From positions 310,001 to 374,000 of the forward strand of contig NZ_SRPJ01000001.1 in NCBI RefSeq assembly GCF_004785665.1: a stretch of 64,000 nt of DNA, in the 5' to 3' direction. A model generated the notes under the pieces. It saw only the letters and a program-made list of their open reading frames with translations, was not told the origin of the DNA and made no database searches. The position numbers were made by a program, and so were the translations under genes. This stretch comes from Staphylococcus pragensis. Lineage in GTDB: Bacteria; Bacillota; Bacilli; Staphylococcales; Staphylococcaceae. This document shows positions 57,213 to 64,000 of this stretch, piece after piece (within the stretch, counting starts at the first letter, position 1; the number at the start of each line of letters is the position of its first letter).

Positions 57213-57432
57213 ACCAGAGAATAGAATGAAAATTGCTCAACGCATAAATGAAATAAGATTAGATGCTAATATGCTCCAATCTGAATTTGGTGAGCGTTTA
57301 GGTGTAGGACGATTAGCTGTGTGTCGTTGGGAAAACAGAGCGCAGTTACCACCAATGAAAACAATTAGAAGAATGGCAGAAGAATTCAACACTACACCTG
57401 AGTGGATATTGTACGGAAGTGATGAAGTATGA
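57193..57432 (+). CDS. Small XRE-type HTH protein
   Basis: This 79-residue protein has a helix-turn-helix (NMLQSEFGERLGVGRLAVCR). It overlaps the HNHc gene by 20 bases and the next gene by four. It probably regulates replication genes. AAAGGAG precedes the ATG. Confidence 0.8.
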   Translation: MRSIMIRPENRMKIAQRINEIRLDANMLQSEFGERLGVGRLAVCRWENRAQLPPMKTIRRMAEEFNTTPEWILYGSDEV

Positions 57433-58148
57433 GTGACAAGGTGAAAACTAGCATTACTGGTTACGGACTTGTATTCAAACGAGTAATGAAAGATAGAAAC
57501 ATCAGTATAGAAGCTAAAGCATTATACAGTTACTTATCGGCTTATGCTGGTGCAGATGAAAGCTCATTTCCTAGCGTTGAGTTAATCAAGCATGAACTTA
57601 ATATAGGAAAGCAACGTTATCAACGTGCTAGACGCGAATTAGAAAACGCAGGTTATTTACAGGTTGATAGAAAACAGAATGGAAATATCTACGGAAGTAA
57701 TTTATACACATTATTTCATAATCCTCGACAGCTTGATATCCGACCGGTCGACAGTCAACCGGTTGAAATTCAATCGGTCGACAGTCAACCCACTACAAAT
57801 AACAGTATTACAAATAACAATATAACAAGTAACAGTAAGACAATTAATAATAGCGCAACTGACGTTACGCGTGAACGTTTTGAAGAATGGTGGAAACTTT
57901 ACGATAAAAAGCTAGATAAGAAGAAAGCGTTCAGCTTATTCAAATCAGCACTTAAAAAACATGAATTCGACACCATTATGAATGGGACTAGAGAATATCT
58001 AAAAACAATTACAGATAAACAGTATCAAAAGTATCCTAAAACCTTCCTATCACAAGAAAGTTATTTAAATGATTTCCAGCAAGAACTACAACCTAGTGGC
58101 ATGGATCAACTAAACAGAATGAAGTATGACGAAAGTTATTGGGACTAG
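57429..58148 (+). CDS. Phage replication initiator (DnaD/O-like)
   Basis: This 239-residue protein has an N-terminal winged-helix domain (EAKALYSYLSAYAGADE). A low-complexity Asn/Thr/Ser linker (about 115-145) follows, then a DnaD-like C-terminal domain (FEEWWKLYDKKLDKKKAF). The linker is encoded by repeats that look like an origin (57723-57840). The helicase loader follows immediately, as in lambda O-P arrangements. Confidence 0.85.
   Translation: MSDKVKTSITGYGLVFKRVMKDRNISIEAKALYSYLSAYAGADESSFPSVELIKHELNIGKQRYQRARRELENAGYLQVDRKQNGNIYGSNLYTLFHNPRQLDIRPVDSQPVEIQSVDSQPTTNNSITNNNITSNSKTINNSATDVTRERFEEWWKLYDKKLDKKKAFSLFKSALKKHEFDTIMNGTREYLKTITDKQYQKYPKTFLSQESYLNDFQQELQPSGMDQLNRMKYDESYWD
57723..57840. 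other. Candidate prophage replication origin (iterons plus AT-rich tract)
   Basis: CGGTCGACAGTCAACC occurs at 57745-57760 and 57775-57790, 30 bases apart, with a degenerate CTCGACAG copy at 57723. An AT-rich segment with ACAAATAACA at 57795 and 57810 follows. The iterons lie inside the initiator gene, as in lambda-type origins. Confidence 0.6.
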
Positions 58149-58160
58149 GAGTGATAAGCA

Positions 58161-58931
58161 ATGCAATCGTTAGGAAGTTTAGCAAGAAATATCAAGCCTA
58201 ATCAAAATATTGTAGAAGAAGAACATAATCTTAAATGTGAAAGATGTGGCAACACCTACGATTATTACAAATTCAATAACGGAAAAGAGTTCAGACATGG
58301 TTGTGATTGCTCAATGATTGCTGCTGGTAAAGAAGCTGAACAACAGAGAAAGCAAAAGTATCTCAATCGTATCTTTAACCAATCTAATGTGAATGCGTCT
58401 TTACGTGATGCAACAGTTAAAAGTTACCAACCACAAAACGAACATCAAATACAAGCGAAGAATACAGCTATTGAGTACGTTAAAACATTCTCGTTGGATA
58501 AACCTAAGTCATTAATACTACAAGGCTCATATGGTACTGGAAAAAGCCACCTAGCGTATGCCATAGCAAAGGCAATTAAGAAACAAGGGTATTCGGTAGC
58601 ATTCATGCACATTCCAATGCTAATGGAACGCATTAAAGCAACATACAATAACAACGCTACTGAAACGACAGATGAACTCGTACAGCTATTAAGCAGCATA
58701 GATTTACTTGTACTTGATGATGTAGGTGTAGAAAACACTGAACACACATTAAACAAACTATTTTCAATCGTAGATAACAGAGTAGGTAAGAATAATATCT
58801 TTACTACTAACTTTAGTGACAAAGAATTAAATCAAAATATGAACTGGCAACGGATCAATTCACGTATGAAACAAAATGCAAGAACGGTTCGAGTGCTAGG
58901 AGATGATTTCAGAGGACGTGACGCATGGTGA
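58161..58931 (+). CDS. DnaC-like helicase loader
   Basis: This 256-residue AAA+ ATPase has an N-terminal zinc finger (CERCGNTYDY...CDC), Walker A GSYGTGKS, Walker B LLVLDDVG and a sensor region FTTNFS. It loads the replicative helicase at the prophage origin. It starts 12 bases after the initiator gene. Confidence 0.92.
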   Translation: MQSLGSLARNIKPNQNIVEEEHNLKCERCGNTYDYYKFNNGKEFRHGCDCSMIAAGKEAEQQRKQKYLNRIFNQSNVNASLRDATVKSYQPQNEHQIQAKNTAIEYVKTFSLDKPKSLILQGSYGTGKSHLAYAIAKAIKKQGYSVAFMHIPMLMERIKATYNNNATETTDELVQLLSSIDLLVLDDVGVENTEHTLNKLFSIVDNRVGKNNIFTTNFSDKELNQNMNWQRINSRMKQNARTVRVLGDDFRGRDAW

Positions 58932-59089
58932 CGATAGACGACATCAAACTCAATCTTGAGTGTTCAGATGTGTATGCTCAGAAACTCATAGAATACGCAC
59001 AGGGCGACCAAGACAAGTTGGAGGATATATACTTCCAGAAACTTGCAGAACGTCGTGTAAGGGAGGGTGTGGTCGAATATGGGACTTAG
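58925..59089 (+). CDS. Small acidic phage protein
   Basis: This 54-residue protein reads MVTIDDIKLNLECSDVYAQK at the start and ends VVEYGT. It overlaps the loader gene by seven bases and the next gene by 11. The start could also be GTG at 58928. No domain is recognised. Confidence 0.7.
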   Translation: MVTIDDIKLNLECSDVYAQKLIEYAQGDQDKLEDIYFQKLAERRVREGVVEYGT

Positions 59090-59321
59090 AGAAAATCAAC
59101 CTAACGCATATAGCCTATATGAAAGTGACGGTTGGGAAATGCTTAGGGTTCTGCCTAGAGATGACGGTAGTTTCTATCTTGCTAATAAAGGTGGAATGAG
59201 TGATAAGCATTTTAAAGAATTTGTGACTAAAGATGAGTTAGCAAAGATGAAACGTAAGCATAAATTATTTAGAAAAGAAGAATTACAACAGCAGACAACA
59301 ATAGATGAATTCTTGTTCTAG
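59079..59321 (+). CDS. Uncharacterised phage protein
   Basis: This 80-residue protein starts MGLRENQPNAYSLYESDGWE and ends with a glutamine-rich IDEFLF tail. AGGGAGG is 12 bases before the ATG at 59079, while the GTG at 59067 would abut it. No function is known. Confidence 0.7.
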   Translation: MGLRENQPNAYSLYESDGWEMLRVLPRDDGSFYLANKGGMSDKHFKEFVTKDELAKMKRKHKLFRKEELQQQTTIDEFLF

Positions 59322-59331
59322 GAGTGACAAC

Positions 59332-59736
59332 GTGCAGATAGAAATTAACTTTAACGAAACGTATGAGGCACCTATTGGCTCGCCTCGTCCACGTTTCACA
59401 AGACGCGGTAGTTTTATTCAAACTTACATGCCAGCGTCTTATACAGCGCATAAGAAGTTTATACAGAGCCAGTTACCTAAAAAGATGTTGAATACACAAC
59501 TTAAGGTGTCGCTTTACTTTTACTTTAAACCACCTAAGAGTTGGTCGAAAAATCAAAAACTGATAGCGATAGGTCAGTACAAACGTACTAAACCAGATAT
59601 AGATAACTTAATCAAAACTGTGCTAGATGCAGCGAACGATCATCTATGGAAAGACGATAACCAAATCGTTGAAATACACAGTTTTAAGCAATATGCAGAG
59701 GAACCGAAAATTATTTTAGAAGTGGAGGAAGTGTAA
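59332..59736 (+). CDS. rusA: RusA-family Holliday junction resolvase
   Basis: This 134-residue resolvase has the conserved KPDIDNLIKTVLDAAND, whose aspartates bind metal, followed by KDDNQIVEI. I chose the GTG at 59332 with AGGAG seven bases before it; the in-frame ATG at 59305 has no ribosome site. It resolves recombination intermediates with Sak and SSB. The stop overlaps the next start (TAATG). Confidence 0.92.
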   Translation: MQIEINFNETYEAPIGSPRPRFTRRGSFIQTYMPASYTAHKKFIQSQLPKKMLNTQLKVSLYFYFKPPKSWSKNQKLIAIGQYKRTKPDIDNLIKTVLDAANDHLWKDDNQIVEIHSFKQYAEEPKIILEVEEV

Positions 59737-59930
59737 TGCAGGAAGAAACACTAAAACTCACATTCGATTTAACTGTGGAAGTGGAACAACCTATTTGGAT
59801 AAATAATCATGCAGATAGAGAAAACTATATCGAACATTACTCTGATAGATATAAAAATGACCCTTACAATTTACTCGATAATATCAAAAACATTACTGAC
59901 GTTAGTGTCAGTTACGCAGATTGGAAGTGA
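59736..59930 (+). CDS. Uncharacterised phage protein
   Basis: This 64-residue acidic protein starts MQEETLKLTFDLTVEVEQP. GGAGGAAG precedes the ATG, which overlaps the rusA stop by one base. No domain is recognised. Confidence 0.7.
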   Translation: MQEETLKLTFDLTVEVEQPIWINNHADRENYIEHYSDRYKNDPYNLLDNIKNITDVSVSYADWK

Positions 59931-59934
59931 CACC

Positions 59935-60105
59935 ATGATAAAAGTGAATTTAAACGGTAAACGTTACAGATTGTGTGATGTGTACAAATATTTTGATGTA
60001 TCAGATAGTACGGTTCGTAAGAGATATGACGAAGGATTGCGTGGTCCAGAATTAATACATGGTAAGGGAGTATATCAATATGGTGCAGACGTACGAAAGA
60101 AATGA
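59935..60105 (+). CDS. Small HTH-like phage protein
   Basis: This 56-residue basic protein reads MIKVNLNGKRYRLCDVYKYF, then DVSDSTVRKRYDEG, which resembles a helix-turn-helix. GGAAGTG precedes the ATG at 59935; longer in-frame readings run inside the previous gene. It probably binds DNA. Confidence 0.65.
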   Translation: MIKVNLNGKRYRLCDVYKYFDVSDSTVRKRYDEGLRGPELIHGKGVYQYGADVRKK

Positions 60106-60331
60106 AAAGGAATTAACAGCTAAGCAGTTGTATGAGATACAGCAAGCTGAACTTAGACATGAAAGAGCGTTGAAACGTAAACGCAGAGAAGAACGTATTG
60201 CTAAAGCTAAACGCGCAGAGCGTGAAGTGGCTAAACACAGAGTGAATACTAGGTATTTTAAAAATCTAGTACAAAACAATCTTATGGTTAAAGTCAAAAC
60301 AGATCAATACGGCAATGTACAGAGGGGGTAG
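60080..60331 (+). CDS. Basic coiled-coil phage protein
   Basis: This 83-residue protein is strongly basic (HERALKRKRREERIAKAKRA). I chose the ATG at 60080, where AAGGGAG lies nine bases upstream. It overlaps its neighbour by 26 bases. It may bind nucleic acid. Confidence 0.65.
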   Translation: MVQTYERNEKELTAKQLYEIQQAELRHERALKRKRREERIAKAKRAEREVAKHRVNTRYFKNLVQNNLMVKVKTDQYGNVQRG

Positions 60332-60335
60332 CGGA

Positions 60336-60440
60336 ATGAAATTACATGAATTAAATAAAGGTGACGACATTTGGTTTAAATATCCTATCGTTAGTGGTAG
60401 GTTTTGGTGTTTTAAATATCGAAGGACAAGCGACAGATGA
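60336..60440 (+). CDS. Short ORF, probable 5' remnant of a deleted phage gene
   Basis: This 34-codon frame starts MKLHELNKGDDIWFKYPIVS with AGGGGGTAGCGG upstream and then runs into dUTPase-like DNA in another frame. The start resembles a genuine phage gene whose 3' end has been lost, with the junction near 60395-60400. Confidence 0.4.
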   Translation: MKLHELNKGDDIWFKYPIVSGRFWCFKYRRTSDR

Positions 60441-60598
60441 TTTGTATCAATTACCTAATTCTTACGGTATCAAAAAAAGGCGACAAACTCGCACAACTCG
60501 TTATCGTACCTATTTGGACACCAGAGTTAAAAGAAGTAGAGGAGTTTAGTTATGTGTCAGAGAGAGGGACAGACGGCTGGGGAAGTACAGGGTACTAA
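60400..60598 (+). pseudogene. dut: Remnant of trimeric dUTPase (C-terminal part, frameshifted)
   Basis: From 60400 the frame reads GFGVLNIEGQATDDLYQLPN and SYGIKK. After a run of seven A residues (60472-60478) a one-base shift gives KGDKLAQLVIVPIWTPELKE, VEEFSYVSERG and GWGSTGY, ending at TAA 60596. This matches the C-terminal third of staphylococcal phage dUTPases, including motif V. The N-terminal two thirds with motifs I-III are missing, so it cannot be active. The last part overlaps a small intact gene starting at 60552, which may explain its preservation. Confidence 0.85.
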
Positions 60599-60674
60599 TT
60601 CCAAACGTGTCGAAATCGATACGGTTAAAAATAAGGACATTCTAGAACGTGTAAAGGAAGTGCTTAATAAATAA
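60552..60674 (+). CDS. Small phage protein overlapping the dut remnant
   Basis: This 40-residue protein reads MCQREGQTAGEVQGTNSKRV and ends LERVKEVLNK. GAGGAG lies eight bases upstream. It reads through the end of the dut remnant in another frame, and its stop overlaps the DUF1381 start (TAATG). No function is known. Confidence 0.7.
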   Translation: MCQREGQTAGEVQGTNSKRVEIDTVKNKDILERVKEVLNK

Positions 60675-60823
60675 TGCAATACCTAATACGCCAATTCACA
60701 GATAGCACAGGTCACATTCACACCGACATTGAGAAAGCACGTACAAATGAAACTCTCTCTATTGTGGAGGCAGAGAGTAAGGAAGAGGCGCTAGAAATGT
60801 TTGAGGAGGGGAACAATGATTAA
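60674..60823 (+). CDS. DUF1381 phage protein
   Basis: This 49-residue protein reads MQYLIRQFTDSTGHIHTDIE, then VEAESKEEALEMFEEGNND, matching the DUF1381 family of staphylococcal phages. It is coupled to genes on both sides by short overlaps. Confidence 0.75.
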   Translation: MQYLIRQFTDSTGHIHTDIEKARTNETLSIVEAESKEEALEMFEEGNND

Positions 60824-61052
60824 TATTCCTAAAATGAAGTTACCAAAAAGATACACTGAGACAATCAAAAGACTTAAAAATAGCACGCCAGAAGAAAAGG
60901 TTGAAGTTGAAGATGACTTTATAAAAGCTGTCAATGATAGGGAAAGTAAATTTTATAGCCCTATGATGGCAAGTATGAATGAACAGGAATTAAGAACTAT
61001 GATTAGAACGGCGACTAATTTAATTGATATTGAGGAGGATAAAAATGATTAA
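60816..61052 (+). CDS. Uncharacterised phage protein
   Basis: This 78-residue protein starts MINIPKMKLPKRYTETIKRL and has a charged middle. AGGAGGGG lies inside the DUF1381 gene just upstream of the ATG at 60816, giving an eight-base overlap. It is unrecognised. Confidence 0.7.
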   Translation: MINIPKMKLPKRYTETIKRLKNSTPEEKVEVEDDFIKAVNDRESKFYSPMMASMNEQELRTMIRTATNLIDIEEDKND

Positions 61053-61212
61053 ACGACTACTAAAAATATGGTTCATCATCGGAATGTATGAACTAAGCAA
61101 ATATCTAACTAACGAACTTATTGTTAAGTTGCAGAGTGAAGATGATGTGGAAGTGCCACAAGACTTTACAGAAGACGATCATATCCATTTGAATGCTGAG
61201 GTGAGTGAGTAG
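61045..61212 (+). CDS. rinB: Transcriptional activator RinB
   Basis: This 55-residue protein reads MIKRLLKIWFIIGMYELSKY and ends with DDVEVPQDF and AEVSE, closely following RinB of staphylococcal phages as I recall it. RinB works with RinA to activate integrase or late genes. GAGGAGGAT precedes the ATG at 61045. It overlaps both neighbours. Confidence 0.8.
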   Translation: MIKRLLKIWFIIGMYELSKYLTNELIVKLQSEDDVEVPQDFTEDDHIHLNAEVSE

Positions 61213-61400
61213 TGTGGATAGCACTAACCATTATACTCGCAATAGCATTACTGATTACATTAGGTAGTAATTCAATCTTGCGTAATGAATTAGATGCACA
61301 GAGATATACGAATGTGTACCTATTCACTAAGTACGTGAGAAATTGCGATATAGAAGATGTGGAGTTTGAGATTGAGAGAACGAAGAAACAGTTTAAGTAA
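61212..61400 (+). CDS. DUF1514 phage protein
   Basis: This 62-residue protein has an N-terminal hydrophobic segment (WIALTIILAIALLITLG) and a helical acidic tail, as in the DUF1514 family. The start is GTG overlapping the rinB stop by one base. Confidence 0.75.
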   Translation: MWIALTIILAIALLITLGSNSILRNELDAQRYTNVYLFTKYVRNCDIEDVEFEIERTKKQFK

Positions 61401-61413
61401 TGGAGGTAATGTA

Positions 61414-61635
61414 ATGGATAATATATTTAATATGGACGGCAGTAAAAAAGAAGATATTAATATTCAGAACCAAATATATGAATTGAAATCAACTTTCCCT
61501 TTAATACTTGAAGTGGCCAGATTGAAATCTGAATATCAACGTGAGAGATTAACAAGTTTAAGACAACAAGGTTTTACAGAAGAACAAGCATTAGAAATCA
61601 TCAAAGTAGAACGTACACCTTTCGACCAACAATAA
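61414..61635 (+). CDS. Uncharacterised phage protein
   Basis: This 73-residue helical protein starts MDNIFNMDGSKKEDINIQNQ and contains a UBA-like GFTEEQALEIIK segment. TGGAGGT precedes the ATG at 61414; a longer in-frame reading overlaps the DUF1514 gene and lacks a site. No function is known. Confidence 0.7.
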   Translation: MDNIFNMDGSKKEDINIQNQIYELKSTFPLILEVARLKSEYQRERLTSLRQQGFTEEQALEIIKVERTPFDQQ

Positions 61636-61652
61636 ATAATGGAGGTAATCAT

Positions 61653-62066
61653 TTGTACACACGTGATGAAGTGAGAAACATGATAGACAATTATAAGTGG
61701 ATGCATAATATTATAGAAGCGCAAGTGTATGATGCAGACAGTACATCAACAGCACAGTATGGTATAGAAGCAGTGATGCCTAAAGCCAAAGGTGGTACAG
61801 GTGATAAGGTATTAGTTAAAGTATTGGATAGGAATAGAGAGTATCGACGTAATGTTAAACTACTTAATAAGCTACAATTTATAGATAAGTATGAAGAGTA
61901 TGTAACAGATGAAATGAACTATCATATACTACAATTGATTAAGATAGGTATCAAGCACAAGACTATCATGGAGCTTATGGAGATAAAGAGTAAGTCTACG
62001 TTTTATGGATGTGTCAATGAGATAGTCAATGTATACATGGATGCGCAACAAGGATACTATGATTAA
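61653..62066 (+). CDS. RinA/ArpU-like late transcription regulator
   Basis: This 137-residue protein has a region AQYGIEAVMPKAKGG and a C-terminal helix-turn-helix-like part (LQLIKIGIKHKTIMELMEIK then KSTFYGCVNEIV). Such proteins lie just before the packaging genes and activate them. The start is TTG with GGAGGT upstream. Assignment to the RinA/ArpU group is by position and layout, not by a clear motif. Confidence 0.6.
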   Translation: MYTRDEVRNMIDNYKWMHNIIEAQVYDADSTSTAQYGIEAVMPKAKGGTGDKVLVKVLDRNREYRRNVKLLNKLQFIDKYEEYVTDEMNYHILQLIKIGIKHKTIMELMEIKSKSTFYGCVNEIVNVYMDAQQGYYD

Positions 62067-62067
62067 A

Positions 62068-62103
62068 CGAACACATCGAACCATTCGAACACATCGAACC
62101 ATA
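62068..62103. repeat. Tandem 18-bp direct repeat
   Basis: CGAACACATCGAACCAT plus one base occurs twice back to back (62068-62085, 62086-62103) immediately upstream of the late promoter -35. Each unit itself contains CGAAC twice. It is a likely activator-binding site. Confidence 0.85.
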
Positions 62104-62105
62104 TG

Positions 62106-62134
62106 TGCAATCAATATACAATTAGTTTTATAAT
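62106..62134 (+). promoter_or_regulatory. Probable late promoter
   Basis: TATAAT (62129-62134) with only a weak TGCAAT (62106-62111) 17 bases upstream suggests an activator-dependent promoter, with the tandem repeat at the -35 edge. Confidence 0.6.
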
Positions 62135-62159
62135 ATAGATATACGATAATGAATACACA

Positions 62160-62188
62160 GGCACAGCACATTAGTGTTGTGTCTTTTT
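62160..62188 (+). terminator. Terminator between late promoter and HNH gene
   Basis: GGCACAGCAC (62160-62169) pairs with GTGTTGTGTC (62174-62183) with G-T pairs and is followed by TTTTT. Transcripts from the promoter at 62134 would meet it after about 45 bases. Confidence 0.7.
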
Positions 62189-62204
62189 GTTTGGAGTAAC
62201 AGAG

Positions 62205-62531
62205 ATGAGCAAAGCATATGCGGATTATATAGAACAACGAACCAAGAACAAAGGTTTCTATTCAAACGCTAGATGGCGTAAAACAAGACTAAAGGTGCTA
62301 GCACGTGATCATTATGAATGTGTGATGTGTAACGCTGAAGGTCGATTGACAATTAATCAAAAACAATCATTAGAAATCGACCATATTATTGAGTTAGAGA
62401 AGCAACCAGAACTTGCATACGATTTAAATAACTTAAGAACCTTATGTAAATATCATCATAATAAAAGACACGGCAGATTTGAACATAATCCAAACAATCG
62501 AAAAAACAAATTTAATGATGAAAACTGGTGA
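62205..62531 (+). CDS. HNH endonuclease of the packaging module
   Basis: This 108-residue nuclease has CVMCNAEG, the EIDHI catalytic segment and CKYHHNKRH, the HNH zinc site. I chose the ATG at 62205 with GGAG upstream. Such HNH proteins next to terS/terL are required for terminase cleavage in cos-type phages, which fits the GC-rich candidate cos region downstream. Confidence 0.93.
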   Translation: MSKAYADYIEQRTKNKGFYSNARWRKTRLKVLARDHYECVMCNAEGRLTINQKQSLEIDHIIELEKQPELAYDLNNLRTLCKYHHNKRHGRFEHNPNNRKNKFNDENW

Positions 62532-62742
62532 ATAGAAATTATATAAAAAATAAATATAATTCAAAATTTAAAAGTGTAAAAAGTGTCAAATACCCCCCCG
62601 GTTTCAAGAACCGCGCCACAAAAGGAATCGCGGAAACCGGCGCTTGGGTCAACTCCGTGGATTTATCTTTCAAAAAGATACGTAAGGGGGCTTGACAAAT
62701 TAAAAAATAAATAAATAAAAAATATGTAAAGGGGGGAGGGGG
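62532..62742. other. Candidate cos region
   Basis: This 211-bp gap between the HNH gene and terS contains a GC-rich stretch (62591-62700) in AT-rich surroundings. A seven-C run (62593-62599) is followed by CCGGTTT (62598-62604) and CCGCG (62611-62615), which pair with CGCGG (62629-62633) and AAACCGG (62634-62640). Position before terS and presence of the HNH gene suggest a cos site, but the cut is not identified. Confidence 0.6.
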
Positions 62743-63102
62743 TTGAAAAAAGATAAATATCTTAAAGATAAATTAACTTCTAACCAAATTAAACGAATCA
62801 ATGCTTCTGAAGATTACTTATTGCAGCAAATAGATGCGGATAATGACATAGAATTAGAAAAAGTAGAGCGGTATATTAATTTATTAAAGTTATTTTATGC
62901 TTTGGACATTTATATTGAACAATCTGGACCTATAACAGTAGTCAAAAATGCATCACAAGAATATGTTAAACCTAATCCAGCTATCGCAGAAAAGAATAAA
63001 GTAAATGGATCATTACTTGCATTAGAAAAATCATTCCACTTAGAAAGAAAAGCCGAAGAAAGACGCAAGCAAGAACAAGCGAAAGGACCTGATTTAACAT
63101 GA
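62743..63102 (+). CDS. terS: Terminase small subunit (P27 family)
   Basis: This 119-residue protein has a helical DNA-binding N-terminal part (DKLTSNQIKRINASEDYLLQ), the motif NASQEYVKPNPAI typical of P27 subunits, and a Lys/Glu-rich C-terminus. It recognises the cos site. The start is TTG with GGGGGGAGGGGG upstream. The stop overlaps terL as ATGA. Confidence 0.9.
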   Translation: MKKDKYLKDKLTSNQIKRINASEDYLLQQIDADNDIELEKVERYINLLKLFYALDIYIEQSGPITVVKNASQEYVKPNPAIAEKNKVNGSLLALEKSFHLERKAEERRKQEQAKGPDLT

Positions 63103-64000
63103 AGATACCTAAATATGTTACAGACTATATAGAAAAATATAAATCAAGCAACGTTATCTTTAATAAAGAGCGCGTTAGACTTGTTTCTTTTTTAGAAGAT
63201 AATATCTTGCAACGTGACGACCTTTATTTTGACGATCAAAAAATAGAAGATTATATCAAATTTAGTGAGAAATGGTTTTTTAAACTACAAGACTTCCAAA
63301 AATTCATTTCATGTTTTGTATTCTTATATGAAAAAGATACCAAAACACCTTATTTCTCGGAATTCTTTATATCTATGGCTCGTGGTGGAGGTAAGAATGG
63401 CTATATTAGTACTTTAGCAGCGTTCTTTATGACACCATTACATGGTATTCCTAAATACAATATGTCAGTAGTAGCTAATAGTGAGAAACAAGCGCTAGTA
63501 AGCTTTAGAGAAATTTATGAAATGATAGAAAGTAACAATTTATATATTACAGGCGAGCGACCTAATAACCCTTTTTATTTAAGTAAAGTGTATGTGGAAG
63601 GAACAAGCACCAAGTCACAATTCTTATTCGATACTTCTAATGAAAAAACAAAAGATGGCGCTCGTGAAGGTTGTATTTTCTTTGATGAAGTACATGCTTA
63701 TGAAAAAGATACAATTATTAACATCAAACGAAGCGGACTAGGTAAAGTTGCACATCCACGTACTTTTTATATCGGTACTGACGGATATGTAAGAGAAGGA
63801 TTCTTAGATAGGTTAAAAGAAAGAGCAGATAACGTATTAAAAGGCATAAACCCTGAAGATAGATTATTCCCTTTTATCTGTAAAATTGATGATAAAGAAG
63901 AAATAGATAAACCAGATTTATGGGAGAAAGCAAATCCTATGTTCGAAAATCCAAAAAGTGAATATGGCGCTCAATTATTCAAAGAAGTTCATCAACAATA
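63099..64000 (+). CDS. terL: Terminase large subunit (partial, cut by window end)
   Basis: The first 300 residues of the packaging ATPase are present, starting MKIPKYVTDYIEKYKSSN. The P-loop region is MARGGGKNG and Walker B is CIFFDEVHAY, as in HK97-type Terminase_1. The frame is open to the end of the window, with the nuclease domain beyond it. It overlaps terS by four bases. Confidence 0.93.
   Translation, partial: MKIPKYVTDYIEKYKSSNVIFNKERVRLVSFLEDNILQRDDLYFDDQKIEDYIKFSEKWFFKLQDFQKFISCFVFLYEKDTKTPYFSEFFISMARGGGKNGYISTLAAFFMTPLHGIPKYNMSVVANSEKQALVSFREIYEMIESNNLYITGERPNNPFYLSKVYVEGTSTKSQFLFDTSNEKTKDGAREGCIFFDEVHAYEKDTIINIKRSGLGKVAHPRTFYIGTDGYVREGFLDRLKERADNVLKGINPEDRLFPFICKIDDKEEIDKPDLWEKANPMFENPKSEYGAQLFKEVHQQ

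Noticed and set aside
58960-59199. 79-codon plus-strand frame with several cysteines
   Set aside because: It is out of frame with two overlapping small genes that have proper starts and fit the operon spacing.

Overview
The window is AT-rich chromosomal DNA from a Staphylococcus, probably a coagulase-negative species. This rests on gene order and protein content: two Opp peptide permeases, then trpS, spxA, the adaptor mecA, coiA, pepF, the small RNA RsaE, yjbI/yjbH, relQ, nadK, mgtE, fabI, ugtP-ltaA, an L-lysine-type murE, prfC, terC, an HtrA-like protease, ktrD and lplA. MurE carries the DNPAND motif of lysine-adding enzymes. The species cannot be fixed from the sequence alone.

Core region (1-46.4 kb). 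Two complete oligopeptide ABC operons come first: oppBCDFA (Opp3) and opp4ADFBC (Opp4). Each is preceded by a CodY-type box, and the one before opp4A matches the consensus perfectly. Next are trpS (minus strand) and spxA, followed by mecA, coiA, pepF and RsaE. Spx and its ClpXP adaptor YjbH both lie here, so a redox and proteolysis circuit is encoded within 7 kb. The yjbK/UPF0738/relQ/nadK/rluA/mgtE block covers alarmone synthesis, NADP supply and Mg2+ import. Envelope functions follow: fabI, the ugtP-ltaA glycolipid-anchor pair and murE. A TerC-family gene lies behind a probable yybP-ykoY Mn2+ riboswitch. A 210-bp structured repeat occurs twice in opposite orientation (63-271 and 28611-28820), and its stem arms co-vary.

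Prophage (about 46.4 kb to beyond 64 kb). The left end of a cos-type siphovirus prophage lies downstream of lplA. The leftward lysogeny arm holds a tyrosine integrase with a LexA-type box upstream, a MazF/PemK-family protein coupled to a 60-residue protein, a lipoprotein, a short Spo0M-like protein, an ImmA/IrrE-like peptidase, a 28-residue basic peptide and a short HTH repressor. A membrane protein gene with its own promoter sits between peptidase and repressor on the other strand. The repressor/cro region has a clear operator array. The rightward arm encodes Cro, a DUF3102 protein, a ParB/Srx-like protein, several small proteins, a Sak-type annealing protein, SSB, an HNHc nuclease, a replication initiator containing iteron-like repeats, a DnaC-like loader and RusA. 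It continues with a decayed dUTPase, DUF1381, RinB, a DUF1514 protein, a RinA/ArpU-like late regulator, an HNH endonuclease, a probable cos region, P27-type TerS and a TerL cut by the window end.

The most notable observations are the metal-ligand losses in the 5'-nucleotidase-like protein (42738-44249), the covarying dispersed repeat, the prophage operator layout and split repressor/peptidase immunity module, the perfect 24-bp palindrome next to the ParB-like gene, the dUTPase remnant kept under an overlapping small gene, and the repeat/promoter/terminator block before the packaging genes.
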